The notes beneath the pieces were generated by a model that did not search any database, had not been told where the DNA came from, and saw only the letters and a program-made list of their open reading frames with translations. 64,000 nucleotides of DNA from Amorphophallus konjac (taxonomy: Eukaryota; Streptophyta; Magnoliopsida; Alismatales; Araceae). Position 1 is the stretch's first letter. Each line of letters begins with the position of its first letter. Below are positions 44,451-55,610 of the stretch, one piece after another. The stretch covers positions 297,216,642 to 297,280,641 of the forward strand of contig CM040123.1 of the NCBI GenBank assembly GCA_022559845.1, read 5' to 3'. The position numbers were made by a program, and so were the translations under genes.

Positions 44451-44707
44451 TCTCTGTATGGACTTCACCTTTCGCCCACTCAAAAATCTATAGCAGGAGC
44501 AGCAGCAGCAGCGGCAGCCCCGACGTGAGACCTCCACACTTTCAGCACTAAATATTAGGACCACGTGGCAGTCTCTCAGCAGGCTTCATTCCAGCCTCGG
44601 ATCACGTGCTGCCCAGACACTGGGAAGTGTTCTTCGGGCCACCTTCTTCTTCTTCTCCTGTAAGGAATTAGCACGATTAGAACTCAGGGCCACAATAACT
44701 AAAGCTG

Positions 44708-45790
44708 CACGAGGTATGTGGTAGCAGTTCTAGATGCACTGAAAATGACACGAGATACACAAGGTGACTGAAGCACGAGGTAGGAAATGAGCGAAACGAG
44801 ATACAATGAACAAGGCTAACACAACAAGGAAGATGACACGAGGTCAGAGAAGAACGGCACGAGGTGAGAAGAAAAACGACTCGAGGTAAGAGGACATAAC
44901 ACAGAGTGAAACAATAGTAGAACATACATACGAAGACAACACGAAGACACGAATATGAAAGCAACACGAAGACAACTCGAGTGCAAAACTGCTCGAACAT
45001 TACGAGCGACTCGAAAATGAGGATGACACGGGCTGAAAGCAACCCGAAGATGAGAAACAGAGACCGACACGAAGTGTGGTCATGAGGCGAGAAAGACACG
45101 AAGATGAAAAACAAGAATCGACACGAGGTGAGGTCAAGGCGAGAAAGACACGAGGTCTAATGAGAAAGACCAACACGAAGATAGTGAAAACAGCACGAAG
45201 TAAAGAACAATGACACGACGTGTCACTGTAACAAAACAAACACTACGAAGAGAATCGACATGTGATACATACTAATAACGCTTAACACTACAGAGAAAAA
45301 ATGACACGAAGTATAGTGGTGACAGAAACACGCACTACACAGAGAACGACACGAGGTGCTGCGATGTCCTGCACGCAATAGAACAGAAGCGACACGAAGA
45401 CATAACAAGGAGAACGACACAAAGTCAATGAGAACGGCACGAGGTGAAACGACACGAGCTGACAACAACTCAAGGACGAAAAATAGAAATCGACACGAAG
45501 TGTGGTTACAAAAACAAAAAGGACACGAGGTCTTAGGAAAAACAACACGAAGACATAATACGGAAACGACACGAAGTGAAACAACACTTGAAAGCATAAG
45601 AAAAATAACTCGAGCACAAAATAGCTCGAATGAACGACTCGAAGAACAACAGTAAATGACACGAAGACACAAAAGCAAACATAAAGAGGATGACACGAGA
45701 TGAGCAACTAAATAAAGAAGAAATGACACGAAGTAAACTCAACACGAAGACAGATCAACACGAAGACACAAATACTAAAACAACACGAAG
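44708..45790 (-). promoter_or_regulatory. About 40 copies of ACACGAAG/GCACGAGG in U3 of G
   Basis: The octamer ACACGA(A/G)G and close variants (GCACGAGG, ACTCGAAG) recur every 15-45 bp over 1.1 kb with A-rich filler, for example at 44834, 45067, 45120, 45147, 45491, 45523, 45726 and 45783. The lower edge lies about 150 bp upstream, in element orientation, of an AT-rich TATA-like segment (44548-44558). The Cys/Ser-rich minus-strand frames here are translations of the repeat. Confidence 0.7.
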
Positions 45791-46170
45791 ACGATGGTTG
45801 CTGCAGTGCAATGTCTAGACATGAATTCCAAAGCAAGCGGCTGTACAGACTTGAAGAATGAGTCAATGTATAGACTTGACTTTGAGTGAGGGCTGTATGT
45901 ACTTCAGGCTGAACGTGTGCATGAACAAATGGCGTTGTATAGACTTGGCTAGAACTAAGGGAAAAACACCAATGTACAGACATGAAATGCATGAGCAAAC
46001 AGCAAACAATTAGCCACTACGTTGCCCCAATCTAGCCATATTCATGAATTAGCTATTCAAGCAAACAGTCAGATATTCAGGTAGTCAAACAGTCATCTAT
46101 AAGAATCTAGCACACCTCAGTGTGACTCATGGTGTGTCAGCCATCATCAAAACCACACAGGGGCACAACA

Positions 46171-48997
46171 CCAAGGACTACTATCCGCTACCGAGCATCG
46201 ACCAATTGGTTGATTCAACCTCGGGCAACGAGATACTCAGTTTCCTGGATGCCTATTCAGGTTATCACCAGATCAGAATGAATCCAGAAGACGTCGAGAA
46301 GACAGCCTTCATCACTGACTGCGGCGTGTACTGCTACACCCGGATGCCCTTCGGGTTAAAGAACGCCGGAGCCACATATCAGCAGCTGGTAAACCACGTG
46401 TTCGAGGGACAGCTAGGCCAGAACGTCGAGGCTTACATCGATGACATGCTCGTCAAGACTACCAAGGCCCAAGACCACTTCGCCGACCTTGTTGAAACCT
46501 TCGGCACCCTCCTGAAGTACAACATGAAGCTCAACCCCGCCAAGTGCGCCTTCGGAGTAAAATCCGGGAAGTTCCTGGGTTTCCTAGTCACTCAGCGCGG
46601 GATCGAGGCCAACCCTGACAAAGTCCAGGCCATCCTGGACATGCGCCCGCCCACGTGCATTAAAGACGTCCAGCGTCTGACGGGGCGTGTCGCCACTCTC
46701 AGCCGTTTCCTGTCCCGTGCGGCCGAACGATGCTTGCCCTTCTTCAAATTAATGAGGGGGCCCAAGCTGGCATCTGCTACGTTCGCATGGGATGAGGAGT
46801 GCCAGGCAGCATTCGCCGAGCTTAAGGAGTTCCTGGCTTCACCACCGGTGCTCTCCAAGCCCGTCCTAGGCGAAGTCCTGCTGCTCTACCTCTCGGCGAC
46901 GCCATCCACGGTCAGCTCGGTCCTGGTCAGAAATGACTCGGGAATCGAAAGACCGGTCTACTACACCAGCAAGGTGCTCAGTGGGGCTGAACGGAGGTAC
47001 CCCGCAACCGAGAAACTCGTGCTAGCGTTGGTCACCTCCGCGAAGCACCTCCGCCCCTACTTCCAGGGGCACCCCATCACCGTGCTAACCGGCGAGCCGC
47101 TGAAGAAGATTCTGGCCCACCCCGAGGCCTCGGGGTGACTCGTCAAATGGGCCATCATGCTCGGGGCCTACGACATCTCGTACCGGCCGTGATTAGCAAT
47201 CAAAGTCCAAGCGCTCGCCGACTTCATTGCCGAAAGCACCATCCCTACCGAGGACAGGCCTCCGACCGCGACCGAGCTAGCCTGGGAACTGATCGTCGAT
47301 GGGTCGTCCAATTCGGCAGGCAGTGGTGCGGGGATCCTCCTAAGGTCCCCCGAAGGGATAGAGCTACAGTACGCCTTAAAATTCAACTTTCAGGCGTCCA
47401 ACAACGCTTCAGAGTACGAGGCCCTTATCTCGGGAGCACGCATGGCCCGATGGCTGGGGGTCGAGCGAGTCAAGATCCACACCGACTCTCAACTAGTCGT
47501 AGGTCAGGTCAACGGCGAGTATGAGGCTCGGGAGGTACCCATGATCAAATACCTTCAGCTGGTCCGGAGCCTGGCCCAACAGTTCGAGGGATTTGAGGTA
47601 GTCCGGATAGCTCGGGAGCGAAACTCCCGGATGGACGCCCTCTCTCGATTGGCCTCCTCCCTAGACCCGGAAGGTACACGATCGGTCCTCCTAGAAGAGC
47701 TAGAGCGCCCGAGCATCGACACGGAGCTCCTCGCTGTTGACTCGGCCACCCCAAGTGACTGGCGCTCCCCCTACCTGTCCTGGCTACAAGACTCCCAAGA
47801 TCCCTCCGACCCTCGGGAAGCCCGCCGAATGAAGTATCAAGCTCGGCGCTTCGTCGTCCTCGACAACGCCCTCTACCGAAGATCGTTCTCCGGTCCCCTC
47901 CTGAAGTGCCTCGGCCCCGACGAGGCAGGCCGAGCCGTCCAAGAGATTCATGAAGGCCTGTGCGGAGCGCACTCAGGGGCCCGGTCGCTAGCCCGAATCC
48001 TGTTACGACAGGGGTACTGTAGGCCCACCCTGCAGCGCGACTGCTCAGCCTATGTTCAACAGTGCGACCGATGCCAGCAGTTCGACCACTTGGTCCGTCA
48101 GCCGGCAACGGAACTTGTCACCCTAACCGAGCCCTACCCTTTCGCTCGGTGGGGAATCGATATCCTTGGGCCATTCCCAACGGCCCAGTCCCAGAAGAAG
48201 TTCATCATCGTCGCCATCGACTACTTCACCAAGTGGATCGAGGCCGAGGCTACGGCAAGGATCACCGAGACAGTCGTTTGGGGCTTCGTTTGGAAATCGA
48301 TCATTTGCCGCTTTGGCATCCCCCGAGTGATAGTAAGCGATAACGGTCGGCAATTCGACTCTCGGTACTTCCGAGACAGATGCGCCGACCTAAATATCCG
48401 CAACCACTTCACTTCGGTCGCCCACCCTCAGGCCAACGGGCTGGTTGAAAATGCCAACAAGACTATCTTGAAAGGAATAAAAACCAGACTCGGCAAGGCT
48501 AAGGGTAGCTGGCTCGAGGAATTGCCTAGCGTACTGTGGTAGCACCGTACAACCCCCAGGACGGCAACTGGTGAAAGCCCCTTTCAGTTGGTATATGGCA
48601 CCGAGGCCGTCGTTCCGTTGGAGATCGCCAACCCGTCTCTCCGAGTGATCAGCTTCTCACCCGAGGCCAACGGCCAAAAATTGCTCGAGAACCTCGACCT
48701 GACAAGCGAACTCCGAGAGATCGCGAACGTCTGGGCAACGGAGTACCAGTGCCGCCTCACTCGATACTACAACGCCAAGGTCCGAGACAGACGTTTCCAA
48801 CCGGGGAACTTCGTCCTCAGGAAAGCCGAAGCCTCTCGACCACTGGAGGCGGCGGGCAAGCTATCCCCCAACTGGGAAGGTCCCTACCGAGTGGTCGAGA
48901 CGCTCGGGAAAGGTGCGTACATGTTAGCGACAATGGAAGGGGAGCCTATTCCTCGGACGTGGAACGCAGCCGCACTACGCAGATTCTACTTTTGAAA
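46171..48997 (+). pseudogene. pol: Element D pol, second part: RT, RNase H, second RNase H, integrase
   Basis: Reverse transcriptase continues (DAYSGYHQI at about 46240, YIDD at 46434-46445), then RNase H (about 46860-47130). A second RNase H follows (WELIVDGSSNSAGSGAGI at about 47284, HTDSQLVVGQV at 47478), the extra domain typical of TAT elements. Integrase has the zinc-binding motif (GAHSGARSL, CDRCQQF at 47960-48080) and a core with D in WGIDILGP (about 48150), D in VIVSDNGRQF (about 48330) and E in ANGLVENANK (about 48430). The C-terminal GPYRVVETLGKGAYML lies near 48880. Stops lie at 47136-47138, 47190-47192 and 48540-48542. The rest of the frame is open, suggesting moderate age. Confidence 0.93.
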
Positions 48998-50212
48998 TTG
49001 TACAGCGAGATGGACAGAATAAAATTCCTGTTCTTTTCATTCCAAACCGTTGGTACATCAGGTAGGCAAATGCCAGTACATCACATAGCAAAAACAAAGC
49101 AAAAGTCCATCTAACATCGTTTCAAGGGGTCATCGCTCGACTGACTCGGTCTTGATCTCCTCGCATCCAGCCACTGACTCTGCCTCGTGCGGAAACTGGC
49201 TCGGACAAGAGGTGGTCGAGCCAGTTGGCTCGGATGGCCCGTGACAAAGGTGACAGAGGGTCTTCAGGAGGAAGGCCACCTTTAAACGTTAATGAAGGCT
49301 ACCTCCCAAGTTGGCAACAACCGGGAAAAAGGAGCGCCGGGAAGGCCCCCCCTCTTCCAAACTGCCAACTCCTTGCAAGGAAGGAGAGAGCAAGCAGCCC
49401 CCGAAGAGTGAAAGAAATGAAGAGCAGAAGAGGGAAAAAGAGGCTACAGACGGAGGAAGGCCTCGGTGAGGAGGGAGCCGGATACGCCTCCTCCCCTCAC
49501 ACAGAGGGAAGTGACGGCAGACTCCCCTGATGCCCCCATCCGTCCTCCACCTCGGCGTCCACCCGGAAGCCTCACCGGAGCCAAGAAGAGGCCGACGACG
49601 TGCTTCCACACGCCAAAGTCCTCCCCAGATCCGCGCGGCGACCGTAGGACCCGTCTCGTGCACGCGCGGTGACCGTGGGATCTGTTAAACCTCACAAAAC
49701 AGCAGGAGTCCACCTCTCCCCGTCGTCGGCGACATCGCCCTCCGAAGGATCCTCCATGCTCCGGATGCAAGGGCACAACGCGGAGTGAAAAGGAAGGAGC
49801 AAGGAAAGACTGTTAGAGACAATCCCAAGCAGTGGAGAGGAAAGGGCGCCTTCCGATCCTTCTTATAGGCCAAAGGAGGCTACACGCCTTAAATGCCCCC
49901 CCTCGGAAACACGCCGAAGGATTTCTCCCCTGAACAGTCACCTCCAACTCCTCGTTTCCCGCCCTCGCGGGATTCACGAAGCGGCCTGACATTCAAAGCA
50001 TGAGGGGACGGAGGAACGCCCCGTCAGAAGCCTACCAAAACAGCGTGTGAAAATCGTGTAGGACATATCGGCACCTCTCAACCACCCAAGATTCGCCAAC
50101 CAAATCACAGCAAGGATAGTACCCAAACAGAGCAAGTCATTTATTATCGTACCAAAAGGAAACCCTCTAAAAAAGAGGAAAGAGGGACAAAAAGGGAAAG
50201 AGGCACAATACA
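48998..50212. other. Element D noncoding segment between pol and antisense ORF
   Basis: GC-rich sequence with overlapping chance frames on both strands and no recognisable domain. It probably includes the 3' ends of both the sense pol transcript and the antisense transcript. Confidence 0.5.
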
Positions 50213-52813
50213 TCAGGCCTCGGGCCCACTTTGATGCTCGAGACCGGCGGAAGGAGACGCGTCACCCCCGGCGCCTTCGGTGACGGCCGGCTCGGACACT
50301 GACCTCGCCTGTGCGTGAACTGTCTCAGTCGTGAGCCCTCCCGAGAAGCCCGGAGCCGGTGACCCCGACGGAGGCGATCCCTCCGAATCTTCTCCGACCG
50401 ACGAAGAAGCGCTGGAAACCGACTCATCCGAATCATAACGCTGGCCAAAGGGGAACTCGATCGCGGAGTTTTGTTCATGGGCGCAGCCTACCGCCCGGCG
50501 ATAGCCCTGCTTGAACCCCTTTCGAGCACCTCGGCGTAGCGCTACCTCATAGTAAGGCAGGGCGGCTTCCAACAGGTCGGCCGAGTAAGCATCCGAGCTC
50601 CTGCAGTGCTCGATTGCCTCCGCCTCGATCTGTCCCGCCCTACCGATGAACTCGACCCGCGCCCGCTCCGCCTCGGACGCACGTTCCTCTGCCCGAGCCC
50701 GGTCCACCTCAGCCTCAGCTCGGAGACGTTCCGCCATCTCCGCCCGATCTAGCAGCTCGGCACGCTCGAGCTCCCAGCGATTGTCTAGATCGAGGCGATG
50801 CAGACGTTCCTCCTCCAAGGATCGGCTTGCCCCCTCAAGAGACTCTCGGGTCTTGGCGAGCTGTTCGGTCAGCACCTCAGCCTCCAGTCGGCTCACCCGC
50901 GCCACCTCTCGGAACGCGGAGAACTCCTGCCGGAGTCCCTCATGCTCCCCCTTGAGTCGGGCCAGCTTCCTCTCGCATCCCCCGAGGGTCCAGGCAAGGT
51001 TCGACCGCTCCGTTTCCGTCCGCGTGTGCGCCTCCGCCATCAAAGCCGCCAACCGAGCTATGACCAGGCCGCCTTCCATCAGAACATTGAGGAGCCCAGG
51101 GGGGGTATTGCGCCTTTCTCCCCCCTTCGTCCTCGCGGCAATCGATCGGCAGACCCGATATAGGTCGCCCGTAATGCCGAGCCTTTCCAAGGGCTCCGGC
51201 AAAGGAGACCGCTCCGCCCGGGGCACTCCGCCAGAGGGCTCTGCTCGAGCAACGGGACCGGCCACCTCGCGCGCCACGGTCGGTTGGGGTTGCAATGCCT
51301 CCCCGGGCGAACCCCCAACCTCGACCGATGCCGCAGTTCCAACCGCACCGGAAGCTCCCAGCATCTGGGGCTACAACGCCCTCGCGGGCGAACCTCCAGC
51401 CCCGCCTGTCTCGGCCCGCACCTCAGCGACCGGGACGTCACCGCCTCCGGCCAACCCCCTGGCCTCGGTGACTGCTACTTCAACATCGGCCCCCTCTACC
51501 CTCGTGGGGGGGAGAGCCGACCTATCACCGTCCTCTGAAGGGCCCCCGGTCTCCTCGGCCCCCTCTCGCCTGGCAGATGGGGGAGCTGGCCTCGAGGGGT
51601 CGGCCCCATCTTGCCCCTGGGAGGGGAGTGCCGCCGAGCCAAAGTCACCCCCGGCGGTAGGAGGGAGACCTGCCTTCTTGGCCTGCTTCTTGGCCTTCGC
51701 GGCCTCCCGCAACTTTCCCGCCATGGGATCCTTGCGCTTTGTGCCAGCCGGCCGTGAAGACCCCCCGGGGGTCACCCCCTTGCCCTTATCCCTGGCTTGG
51801 GCATGACCCACAGGAGCCTCCGGCTCGTCGGCCGCCGAGTCATCTTCTCCCAGATCGATGACCTCAGCAGTATCCTCCAGAGGTTCCCGCCTCACGTCTA
51901 CAGCAAAGAAAGAAGACCCGGTCAGGAGAAGAAAGGTAACTACCACCCCAGGGGAACAACCTAAAGGGCGGTACCTGTCGACTTCAACCGCGTAAGTAGG
52001 CACCGTTCGATGTTCTCCGGCGTCACCAGCTCCTCGGTCGACCGGCGGTTCTCCAGTAGACGGGCGGCCTGCTGCTCCACATGGGGAGGGAACTCCTCCT
52101 GCCGAGGAGGAATGTTCGGATGAAATTGGCGAGATCCGGCATCTCCAGAGTTCATCCGTCGCCTCCGCCTTCACCCAGAAGAATTGGGTTTTCCACCCCT
52201 TGTGCGAGGAGTCCTTCACCGCGAGGACAATGCAACTCCTGTTCCTCCTTGCCTGGATAAAGTAAAAGCCCTTCCCCGCCGACAGGTGCGCCTTCAACTC
52301 GAAAAAGTAATGAAAGAGGTCCAAGGAAGGGAAAATGTTGTGCTGGCGACAGAGGATCCGAAGGGCAGAGAGGAGGAGGTACGAGTTGGCCACTAGTTGG
52401 ATGGGCGCCAACCGATAAAGTTCGAGGATTTGGAGTACGAGGGGCTCGAAGGGAAGGCGGAACCCGATTTTCCACGCCAGAAGAAACGTGCAGATGTGCC
52501 CCGTTCGGTCGTCCAAACTCGTCTCGAACGGGGTGGCGGCAGCAAAGCTATACCTGAAAGGCAAGCGAAAGCGATGCTCCAGCTTCTTCACCTCTGCCTC
52601 CCCCAACTCACTGCAGCAGGAGACAGGCTCCCGCCTCACCTGCCCGAGTTCCAACGGCGGATCAGCCATCGAGCTGGAAGAGGACCCCTCGCAAGAACTC
52701 GAAGACTCCGGAGGGGAAGGAAGTTGCCGGACCGCTTCCGCGGTTGTCCTCGCCAACTCCTCGAACGCCGCCGCAAGACTTCGCACCTCCACTGTGCCCT
52801 CACGGTGCATCAA
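50213..52813 (-). pseudogene. Element D antisense ORF with transposase_28-like domain and coiled coil
   Basis: A long gene runs opposite to gag-pol between pol and the 3' LTR. The N-terminal part (about 52200-52560) contains FRLPFEPLVLQILELYRLAP, a FELK segment and SHKGWKTQFFWV. This pattern fits the plant putative gypsy-type transposon domain Transposase_28 (Pfam, from memory). The middle is low-complexity acidic and Lys/Ala-rich (KAKKQAKKAG). The C-terminal 250 residues form a long Glu/Arg/Leu coiled coil and end SGPEA. A likely intron at 51898-51974 joins two frames. An indel near 52150 and a TAG at 51368-51370 interrupt this copy. Similar antisense ORFs are known in Grande and other TAT elements; their role is unknown. 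Confidence 0.72.
51898..51974 (-). other. Probable 77-nt intron in the D antisense ORF
   Basis: The minus-strand donor is GACAG|GTACCG and the acceptor is TTTGCTGTAG|ACGTG after a CT-rich tract. Splicing joins the frame carrying PPRQEEFPPHVEQQAARLLE and ...LTRLKST to DVRREPLEDTAEVIDL. Without splicing the first of these frames ends at a stop inside the intron. Confidence 0.55.
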
Positions 52814-53090
52814 GAAGCTCCGAAAGCCAAGAAACTAAGGAAAGCCCGAAACCCTGGAAGCCTAGAACGACGAACAAGTGTCCAACGCCTATAAAACCCT
52901 GGAGGGAGGCGGCGCGTCGTTCCGCGCTCCGAGAAAAAGGGTGGCCCCTTCAGTTCAAATCCGTCAGGATCATTATTATGGGCCCAGGCGACCACTCCAC
53001 ATGGCACCATAAACGCCAACAGAATTCTACCCACCTGAGCCACGCCGGTCCAAAGCCTCAAAAACTACTCAACCGAGCCTCCATGGCTCG

Positions 53091-53109
53091 GGAGTAGGAG
53101 GGGGACAAG
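53091..53109 (+). other. Polypurine tract of element D
   Basis: GGAGTAGGAGGGGGACAAG directly precedes the 3' LTR. Confidence 0.75.
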
Positions 53110-53886
53110 TGGAGAGGGGGATTTCTGTAGCCCACCCAAAGAGCAGCCCAACAAGACTCAACAGGGTCCAACGAGGCAAGCTCACCCGAGTGATAGCCCA
53201 CGGGGCCCACTCAGGGAAGAAAAGCCCAATACACAGACACTCGAGGAACCAACCCTCCCCGGCGGCCCCTAGGCTCGGAGGGCCCGAGTGATGGTCAGGT
53301 CACAAGGAAGGTCCGGCCCATGCCGTTTTTCCGCTCGGGAGAGACAGGCGCCAGCCGACCTATCCGACCCCCCCTTTTACCGAGCTATCCTCCTCGCCCG
53401 GACAGGGCTGGCGTTTCAGGAGCTCAGACTGGACGCTAGCCGTTCGCGCTGCCTTTAAGAGTCCCCAACGGACAAGGGAATCAACCAGCCACCGGGTTTC
53501 AAGGCGATAACGCCCCCACGATAAAGGCCATGAAAGCCCACATTGAGGACGTAACTCCCGCCGGAGACCCCCCAGCTTGCAGGACTCCTGAAGGCGACGC
53601 ACTATTTGAACCAGGGATACCCTCCGGTGGAAGGTAAGAGAAAAAAGGAAGGTAAAACTCCTGAGCAATCCACTTCACCCCCCCCCCCCTTTTGGTGGAG
53701 AGGAGTCTCGCGCATCAGCTTTCCTCCTCCCTTCATTGCTTCCACCACAGCTCTACTGACTTAGCCATCGGAGGGTTTCGCCCAAGGGAAATCCCCTGGG
53801 CCCTCTGACGCGTTTCCCTGTCTAATAGTTCATCTCCTTGTGATCCACGGCCCGCTCAGGACGCAGCGCGAGATTTCGCCTCTTCA
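53110..53886 (+). repeat. 3' LTR of element D (777 bp)
   Basis: It is the partner of 39924-40698, ends CCTCTTCA and is followed by GGTTG. A few percent substitutions and a longer poly-C run distinguish it from the 5' copy. Confidence 0.95.
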
Positions 53887-54795
53887 GGTTGATTCTTTGA
53901 TTCTCTGGCCAGGGAAGGACCCGAACCGGAGTGAAAGGTTGATTCTTTGATTCTCTGGCCGGGGAAGGACCCGAACCGGAGTAAAGGGTTGATTCTTTGA
54001 TTCTCTGGCCGGGGAAGGACCCGAACCGGAGTAAAGGGTTGATTCTTTGATTCTCTGGCAGGGGAAGGACCCGAACCACAGTAAAGGGTTGATTCTTTGA
54101 TTCTCTAGCCGGGGAAGGGCCCAAACCAGAGTAAATGGTTGATTCTTTGATTCTCTAGCCGGGGAAGGACCCGAACCGGAGTAAAGGGTTGATTCTTTGA
54201 TTCTCTAGCCGGGGAAGGGCCCAAACCAGAGTAAATGGTTGATTCTTTGATTCTCTAGTCGGGGAAGGGCCCAAACCAGAGTGAAAGGGTTGATTCTTTG
54301 ATTCTCTGGCCGGGGAAGGACCCGAACCGGAGTAAAGGGTTGATTCTTTGATTCTCTAGCCGGGGAAGGGCCCAAACCAGAGTAAAGGGTTGATTCTTTG
54401 ATTCTCTAGCCGGGGAAGGGCCCAAACCAGAGTGAAAGGGTTGATTCTTTGATTCTCTGGCCAGGGAAGGACCCGAACCGGAGTAAAGGGTTGATTCTTT
54501 GATTCTCTAGCCGGGAAAGGGCCCAAACCAGAGTAAAGGGTTGATTCTTTGATTCTCTAGCCGGGGAAGGGCCCAAACCAGAGTGAAAGGTTGATTCTTT
54601 GATTCTCTGGCCGGGGAAGGACCCGAACCGGAGTAAAGGGTTGATTCTTTGATTCTCTGGCCGGGGAAGGGCCCAAACCAGAGTGAAAGGTTGATTCTTT
54701 GATTCTCTGGCCGAGGAAGGACCCGAACCGGAGTAAAGGGTTGATTCTTTGATTCTCTGGCCGGGGAAGGACCCGAACCAGAGTGAAAGGTTGAT
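53887..54795. repeat. 50-bp minisatellite, right part (about 18 units)
   Basis: Units start GATTCTTTGATTCTCT at 53941, 53991, 54041 and so on. Two variants occur: type a (GGACCCGAACCGGAGT) and type b (GGGCCCAAACCAGAGT). Across about 54140-54590 the order is a-b-b repeated three times, a 150-bp higher-order unit. The open minus-strand frames are repeat artefacts. Confidence 0.93.
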
Positions 54796-54799
54796 TCTT

Positions 54800-55610
54800 C
54801 TGGGTGGCCAAAGGTCAGAGGTGAAAGTTTGCCTCGTGACTCTTCTTTCTCTTCTTCTCTTCTTCTTTTGTGTGGAAAGGCGGGTTCAAAGACCACGTCT
54901 GTCTCTTGTCTGTTCTTTTTCTTTTTCTATGTGAAGAGGCCGGTTCGAGGACCACGTCTGCCTCGTGACTCTCTCTTTTTTTTTCTCTTCTTCTTTTGTA
55001 AAGAGGCAGGTGCAGAGACCATGTTCACCTCGTGACTCTTTCTCCCTTTTTTTTCTTCTCTTCTTCTTTTGTAAAGAGGCAGGTGCAGAGACCGTGTTCG
55101 CCTCATGTGCATTCTTTCTTTCCTTCTCTTCTTTTGTGTGATGAGGCGGGCTCGAAGACCATGTCTACCTCATGTGTCTTCTTTTGGTTCTGCTCTTCTT
55201 CTTTTATGTGAAGAGGCGGGTTCAGGGACCACGTCTGCCTCATGTGTCTCTTCTTCCATTTCTTCTCATCTTTTGCGTGATGAGGCGGGCTCGAAGACCA
55301 CGTCTGCCTCATGTGTCTTCTTTTGGTTCTTCTCTTCTTCTTTTATGTGAAGAGGTGGGTTCAGGGACTACGTCTGCCTCATGTGTCTTCTTTTCCTTTT
55401 CTTCTCTTCTTTTGTGTGATGAGGCGGGCTCGAGAACCACATCTGCCTCATGTGTCTTTTCTTCCTTTTCTTCTTTTCTTTTGTGTGATGAGGCGGGCTC
55501 GAAGACCACATCTGCCTCATGTGTATTCTTTCTTTCCTTCTTTTCTTTTGTGTGATGAGGCGGGCTCGAAGACCACGTCTGCCTCGTGCGTGTCTTTTTC
55601 TTTATTCTGC
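54800..55610. repeat. Minisatellite of about 66-70 bp, GAGGCGGGCTCGAAGACCACGTCTGCCTC
   Basis: About 11 units each consist of a conserved half (GAGGCGGG-YTCGAAGACC, then ACGTCTGCCTCATGTGTC) and a CT-rich half of variable length. GAGGC at one end and GCCTC at the other make a dyad within each conserved half. Frames on both strands are repeat artefacts. Confidence 0.9.

Larger units (their letters stand above)
43345..46170 (-). mobile_element. Element G: SIRE-like solo LTR (2826 bp) inside D reverse transcriptase
   Basis: It has TG...CA ends and a 5-bp duplication CCAAG (43340-43344 and 46171-46175). The minus strand begins TGTTGTGCCCCTGTG, as B's LTR does, and the other end carries the AGAGGGGGGGTGAATGG and CACCCCTCACTC features seen in C's LTR. 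No internal coding sequence or second LTR is present, so G is a solo LTR left by LTR-LTR recombination. It is long for a copia LTR because of two repeat arrays. Confidence 0.9.
39924..53886 (+). mobile_element. Element D: TAT-type Ty3-gypsy retrotransposon
   Basis: LTRs at 39924-40698 and 53110-53886 are flanked by the duplication GGTTG (39919-39923 and 53887-53891) inside a 50-bp minisatellite. The internal order is primer site, gag, protease, reverse transcriptase, RNase H, a second RNase H, integrase, a long 3' region with an antisense ORF, and a polypurine tract. RNase H duplication and an antisense 3' ORF are hallmarks of the TAT lineage (as in Grande and RIRE2). Gag-pol has at least seven nonsense codons, one frameshift and the G insertion, so D is dead. 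Confidence 0.95.

Noticed and set aside
44677..45998. Cys/Ser/Phe-rich minus-strand frames in G
   Set aside because: They are translations of the ACACGAAG motif array of a solo LTR.
50646..51806. 386-codon plus-strand frame
   Set aside because: It is a shadow of the antisense ORF in element D; the minus frame has recognisable domain blocks and a coiled coil.
54507..54896. Minus-strand frame with repeated ARESKNQPFTPVR-like peptides
   Set aside because: It is a by-product of the 50-bp minisatellite. The unit length is not a multiple of three, so the peptide cycles through frames.
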